DNA from: Hyphomicrobiaceae bacterium
GTDB lineage: Bacteria > Pseudomonadota > Alphaproteobacteria > Rhizobiales > Hyphomicrobiaceae
Length of the DNA: 16,591 bases
Assembly: GCA_017353825.1 (NCBI GenBank)
Contig: JAFMSC010000036.1
Location: forward strand, 1 to 16,591
Reading direction: 5' to 3'
This document shows, in pieces, positions 13,610-16,591 of this stretch. How positions within the stretch are numbered: the stretch's first letter is position 1; each line of letters begins with the position of its first letter. The notes beneath the pieces are model-generated. The model was not told the DNA's origin. It searched no databases and saw only the letters and a list, made by a program, of their open reading frames with translations. The translations under genes were made by a program, and so were the position numbers.

Positions 13610-13668
13610 CCTCGTGAGATCAGGCCACGAGCCCGTTGCCCGAGATCGCGGATAGCCTCGCCTTCGGC
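13591..13668. repeat. Dispersed intergenic repeat, copy B
   Basis: AGCAGCACTGCGT-CCGGGACCTCG (13591-13614) aligns with 9301-9325 at about 21 of 25 positions, and both copies are followed, 43 and 50 bases after the CCGGGACCTCG word begins, by AGCCTCGCCT(T/G)CGGC. The shared order of words in two separate gaps argues for a repeat family rather than chance. Confidence 0.45.
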
Positions 13669-13705
13669 CGCTCCCGGGATGGAGGGTAAGTTCTAGGAGG
13701 ATCCC

Positions 13706-15286
13706 ATGTCGCCGCGCGTTCTGATCGCCGATCAGCTTTCTCCCGCCGCTGTCTCCATCTTCAATGAGCGCAGCATTAAGACCGACGTGAACGTCGGGTT
13801 GCCCAAAGGCGAGCTGGAAAGGATCATCGGCGACTACGATGGCCTCGCCGTCCGCTCCTCCACCAAGGTGACGGAGAAGGTGCTGGCCGCCGCCCACAGG
13901 CTCAAGGTGGTTGGCCGCGCCGGCATCGGGGTCGACAACATCGACGTGAAGGCCGCCACCGCCAAGGGCGTGATCGTCATGAATACGCCCTTCGGCAACT
14001 CCATCACCACCGCCGAGCACGCCATCTCGCTGATGATGGCCTTGGCGCGCCAGATCCCCGAGGCCGACCGCTCCACGCAGGCCGGCAAGTGGGAGAAGTC
14101 CAAGTTCATGGGAGTTGAGGTGTCCGGCAAGACGCTGGGTGTCGTCGGCTGCGGCAACGTCGGCTCGATCGTGGCCGACCGCGCCATCGGCCTCAAGATG
14201 AAGGTGCTCGCCTACGATCCGTTCCTCTCCGAGGAGCGGGCGGTGGAGATCGGCGTGACCAAGGTCGACTTCGACCACCTGCTGCGGCGCGCCGACTTCA
14301 TCACCTTGCACACGCCGCTGACGGACAGGACCAGGAACATCATCGACGACGCCGCGCTCGCCAAGACCAGGAAGGGCGTACGCATCATCAACTGCGCGCG
14401 CGGCGGGCTGGTCGACGAGCACGCGCTGGCCGACGCGCTGAGATCGGGCCAGGTGGCAGGAGCCGCGCTCGACGTGTTCGAGGTTGAGCCCGCGAAGGAG
14501 AGCGTACTGTTCGGGCTGCCCAACGTGATCTGCACGCCGCATCTGGGCGCGTCCACCGGCGAGGCGCAGGAGAACGTGGCCCTGCAGGTAGCCGAGCAGA
14601 TGTCGGACTACCTGCTGCACGGCGCCATTTCCAACGCTGTCAACTTCCCCAACATCGCAGCCGAGGAAGCGCCGCGCCTCAAACCATGGGTGAAGCTCGC
14701 GGAGCAGCTCGGTTCCTTTGCCGGCCAGCTCACGGAGACCTCCATCAAGGGCGTGCGCATAGAGTATTCCGGCGAGGTGGCGCGCCTCAACACCAAGCCG
14801 CTCACTGCCGCGGCTCTGGCCGGCGTGCTGCGCCCGCAGCTGGCAGAGGTGAATATGGTCTCCGCGGCCATCAGCGCCAGGGAGCGCGGCATGCAGGTGG
14901 AGGAGGTGACGCGCGGCCAGGAGGGCGTCTTCGAGAGCTACATCCGCTTCACGGTGACCACCGACAACTATCGCCGATCGGTGGCCGGCACGGTGTTCTC
15001 CGACGGCCGCCCGCGGATCATCCAGGTGCGCGACATCGACATGGAGTTCGAGCTGGCTCAGCGCATGCTGTTCATTCGCAACGAGGACAAGCCGGGCTTC
15101 ATCGGCCGCTTCGGCACGCTGATGGGCGAGGCCGGCCTCAACATCGCTACGCTCAACCTCGGCCGCGACAAGCCCGGCGGTAACGCCATCTGCATGGTCG
15201 CCATCGACGAGCCCGCCTCCGACGAGGTCCTGGCCCGCATTCGCGCGCTGCCCCACGTGGTCCGCGTCAACCACCTCGAGTTCTGA
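13706..15286 (+). CDS. serA: D-3-phosphoglycerate dehydrogenase, long form with ASB and ACT domains
   Basis: A 526-residue NAD-dependent enzyme oxidising 3-phosphoglycerate to 3-phosphohydroxypyruvate, the committed step of serine synthesis, and supplying SerC. The substrate-binding half (about 1-98 and 288-315) flanks the Rossmann domain with VVGCGNVGSIVADRA (146-160; G148, G150, G153). Catalytic residues are Arg232 in NCARGG, Glu261 and His279 in TPHLGAS. An allosteric substrate-binding (ASB) domain occupies about 320-450, and an ACT domain (about 453-526) contains MLFIRNEDKPGFIGRFGTLM (454-473), usually the site of serine feedback. This is the type-1 long form found in alphaproteobacteria, mycobacteria and animals. 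A consensus AGGAGG lies about 5 bases before ATG 13706. It is expected to be cotranscribed with serC but has its own strong ribosome site after a repeat-filled 158-base gap. Confidence 0.96.
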   Translation: MSPRVLIADQLSPAAVSIFNERSIKTDVNVGLPKGELERIIGDYDGLAVRSSTKVTEKVLAAAHRLKVVGRAGIGVDNIDVKAATAKGVIVMNTPFGNSITTAEHAISLMMALARQIPEADRSTQAGKWEKSKFMGVEVSGKTLGVVGCGNVGSIVADRAIGLKMKVLAYDPFLSEERAVEIGVTKVDFDHLLRRADFITLHTPLTDRTRNIIDDAALAKTRKGVRIINCARGGLVDEHALADALRSGQVAGAALDVFEVEPAKESVLFGLPNVICTPHLGASTGEAQENVALQVAEQMSDYLLHGAISNAVNFPNIAAEEAPRLKPWVKLAEQLGSFAGQLTETSIKGVRIEYSGEVARLNTKPLTAAALAGVLRPQLAEVNMVSAAISARERGMQVEEVTRGQEGVFESYIRFTVTTDNYRRSVAGTVFSDGRPRIIQVRDIDMEFELAQRMLFIRNEDKPGFIGRFGTLMGEAGLNIATLNLGRDKPGGNAICMVAIDEPASDEVLARIRALPHVVRVNHLEF

Positions 15287-15296
15287 TCGCGCTCAT

Positions 15297-15327
15297 CATG
15301 GGCCACGCGCACCGGCTCTGGCCCATG
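15297..15327 (+). terminator. Hairpin after serA
   Basis: CATGGGCCA (15297-15305) and TGGCCCATG (15319-15327) are perfect 9-bp arms around a 13-base loop, 11 bases past the serA stop. There is no T-run. It is the best candidate for the serC-serA terminator. Confidence 0.5.
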
Positions 15328-15399
15328 GCTCCAATGTCAGGGGTTGGGAAACGACGGCGGATCCGGAGCGGTTAGATCGAGCGGTCCCAAGAGTGTCTC

Positions 15400-15415
15400 T
15401 GACAGGGAACTGTCA
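15400..15415. terminator. Small stem with GGAA tetraloop between serA and the coxG-like gene
   Basis: TGACAG-GGAA-CTGTCA is a perfect 6-bp stem closed by a GNRA-type tetraloop. It is followed by CCTTTC on the plus strand and lies 58 bases past the stop of the minus-strand coxG-like gene, so it could serve either convergent transcript. Confidence 0.35.
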
Positions 15416-15472
15416 CCTTTCGGCGACCAGCTCGGGATCGTCTTGGCGCACCCCGTCGCCGTCGTCGGCGTC

Positions 15473-16096
15473 CTATTTCTTGCCGAACCAGCGGCGAAGC
15501 ACGCCCGGCTTGCTGGCGGCCTCGGCCTCAGCGCTCCCCTTGGCTGCGGTGGGTATGGAGCCCACAGCGGCCTCGGCCTCAGCGCTCCCCTTGGCTGCGG
15601 TGGGCATGGACCCCACAGCGGCCTCGGCCTTAGCGCTCCCCTCGGCTGCGGCGGGCATAGGCCCCACGACGGTACCGAACTTACTGAAGAACTCGCCGGC
15701 GAGCTTGCGGGCAGTGGCATCGATCAGGCGCCCGCCCACCTGGGCCAGCTTGCCGCCGACGTCGGCCCTGGCCTCGTACTTCAAGAGTGTCCCGTTACCG
15801 TCCTCGACGAGGCGCACCAGCGCGCTGCCCTTGGCATAACCCGCCGCGCCACCGCTGCCCTCGCCAGCGATGCGGTAGCCGTTGGGTGGCTCCATTTCCG
15901 ACAGCGTGACCTTGCCGGAGAAGCGCGCGTTCACAGGGCCGATCGACAGCTTCACCTTGGCTGTCATCTCAGTATCGGACTGCCTCTCAAGCGATTCGCA
16001 GCCTGTAATGCACTGCCTCAGCACCTCGACGTCGTTGAGCGCCGCCCACACCGTCTCGCGGCTGGCCGCGATCCGCTCCTCGCCGGTCATATCCAT
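15473..16096 (-). CDS. CoxG-like SRPBCC protein with repeat tail
   Basis: A 207-residue protein. Residues 3-142 form a START/SRPBCC domain of the carbon monoxide dehydrogenase subunit G type: MTGEERIAASRETVWAALND (3-22), VLRQCITGCESLE (25-37), YAKGSALVRLVEDGNGTLLK (87-106) and ADVGGKLAQVGGRLIDATAR (111-130) then KLAGEFFSKF. In Mo-CO-dehydrogenase clusters CoxG anchors the enzyme to the membrane and handles quinone. Residues 144-194 are three 17-residue Ala/Glu/Lys-rich repeats, ending in a basic aromatic tail KPGVLRRWFGKK (196-207) suited to membrane contact. No coxMSL genes are in the window, so a partner enzyme is unknown; many CoxG homologues are orphans. ATG at 16096 is chosen for GAGGAG 9 bases upstream; ATG at 16090 is possible. 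It converges with serA. Confidence 0.85.
   Translation of the reverse strand: MDMTGEERIAASRETVWAALNDVEVLRQCITGCESLERQSDTEMTAKVKLSIGPVNARFSGKVTLSEMEPPNGYRIAGEGSGGAAGYAKGSALVRLVEDGNGTLLKYEARADVGGKLAQVGGRLIDATARKLAGEFFSKFGTVVGPMPAAAEGSAKAEAAVGSMPTAAKGSAEAEAAVGSIPTAAKGSAEAEAASKPGVLRRWFGKK
15516..15668. repeat. Three-copy 51-bp tandem repeat inside the coxG-like gene
   Basis: The 51-base unit begins GCGGCCTCGGCCT at 15516, 15567 and 15618. Copies 1 and 2 are almost identical; copy 3 has more changes. The period is a multiple of three, so each unit adds 17 residues (for example VGSMPTAAKGSAEAEAA) without breaking the frame, and copy number could vary by slippage. Confidence 0.9.
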
Positions 16097-16415
16097 GTCA
16101 CGGTCTCCTCGCCATGGCAGCGCGCTCGTGCGCACGAGCATCGCAACACTTGTCAGAACAACCACCATCAAGCCGCCTCGCGGCACTGATGGGCGGTTTC
16201 AGGCCCTTGCGCGGGCCCAGGCCGGTTCCCCGCCTGAACGATGAAGACCTACCACGAGCATCGCCAGCGCTGCTGCCTCCCGCGTCGTCGTTGTACAACA
16301 TGCCGTGGAGCGAGGGCAGCCGCTCAAGCGCTGCCAGCTGAACCCTTGACGGGTACGGCCTGGACATGACGCACCTGTTGACCTTGCCATGCATGCGCGG
16401 CCCATTTTCGCTAGC
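16097..16415. other. Gap between the coxG-like gene and the transposase remnant
   Basis: About 320 bases with no supported gene. The left part should contain the coxG-like promoter and includes a perfect 16-bp palindrome (16124-16139). Short overlapping open frames exist on both strands but none has a ribosome site or recognisable family sequence. Confidence 0.45.
16124..16139. promoter_or_regulatory. 16-bp perfect palindrome upstream of the coxG-like gene
   Basis: GCTCGTGCGCACGAGC is self-complementary over all 16 bases and lies 28-43 bases before the start codon, where an operator would be expected. It could be bound by a dimeric regulator; none is encoded next to it. Confidence 0.35.
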
Positions 16416-16419
16416 ATGA

Positions 16420-16591
16420 ACCAAACCGTTCAGGTTGCGCTGGCTTATTCACTGCGTTTACGCCCTTGGCTATCCCTCAGTTCTCGTCACCAATGACCGG
16501 CGTCGCTGCCTCTCGAGGCCGATCCGGCTGCGCGAGATCGTTGCCCAGCGCTGCAAAGACTGGGGCGGAGAGCTAATAAAGTTCGACCGCC
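16420..16591 (+). mobile_element. IS200/IS605-type transposase (TnpA) remnant, cut by the right edge
   Basis: An open frame reads LRWLIHCVYALGYPSVLVTN from 16435 and then DRRRCLSRPIRLREIVAQRC, KDWGGELIKFDR to the last base. This follows the N-terminus of Y1 (HUH) transposases, which run HCVY-x-L-x-YHLVLVTKYRRRCL, a helix with LREI, then CEDWGCELLEFNGE ahead of the DHVHLL metal motif. Here YHLVLVTKY has become YPSVLVTND, so conserved residues are lost, and the frame has no ATG (TGA precedes it at 16417-16419, while an ATG at 16416 is in another frame). It looks like a decayed copy. The HUH motif and catalytic Tyr lie beyond the window. Confidence 0.6.

Noticed and set aside
13223..15274. A 683-codon open frame on the minus strand
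   Set aside because: It is antisense to serA across almost its whole length. serA has full domain structure and a consensus ribosome site; the antisense frame is a product of GC-rich codon use.
15516..15668. CRISPR-like array
   Set aside because: The 51-bp units are contiguous with no unique spacers and encode in-frame protein repeats; no cas gene is present.

Overview
The window is high-GC DNA, most likely chromosomal, from an alphaproteobacterium and probably a member of the Hyphomicrobiales. This rests on gene content: a DUF2852 protein, adjacent serC and serA with a hairpin leader at the serC start, a long-form SerA and a DUF459 SGNH-fold protein. No rRNA, tRNA, CRISPR array or plasmid/phage replication gene is visible. 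The placement is inference; no 16S or marker tree can be made here.

Layout. 1-99 is the 3' end of a gene cut by the left edge. 156-767 (+) encodes a HupE/UreJ-type nickel/cobalt permease. 834-3843 (-) holds a PLP aminotransferase, a small tyrosine-rich secreted protein and a ketopantoate-reductase-like protein. 4144-4533 (+) is a short HPF/RaiA ribosome-associated factor. 4572-7355 (-) is a cell-envelope pair: an MltB-type lytic transglycosylase followed by a DUF459 SGNH-fold protein that has lost both its catalytic Ser and His. galU (7490-8359, +) is divergent from the transglycosylase. 8450-10682 (-) has an alpha/beta hydrolase and a luciferase-like (LLM) flavin oxidoreductase.

10683-11559 is a degraded intergenic zone. 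It contains the remains of a DoxX-family gene in three reading frames, two small tandem repeats and an inverted repeat with two competing pairings. 11560-12051 (-) is a DUF2852 membrane protein with a clear promoter and an operator-like dyad. 12372-15286 (+) is serC-serA, the first two enzymes of phosphorylated serine biosynthesis in reverse chromosomal order, preceded by hairpins matching the alphaproteobacterial serC leader. 15473-16096 (-) is a CoxG-like SRPBCC protein with an unusual 3 x 17-residue tail. The right edge cuts a decayed IS200/IS605-type transposase.

Most genes are ordinary housekeeping or accessory metabolism and no large new system is evident. The items most worth a second look are the predicted pseudo-SGNH protein, the operator upstream of the His-rich DUF2852 gene, the CoxG tail repeat, and a dispersed intergenic repeat found in at least two gaps (9301-9372 and 13591-13668) with a possible third fragment at 8418-8440.
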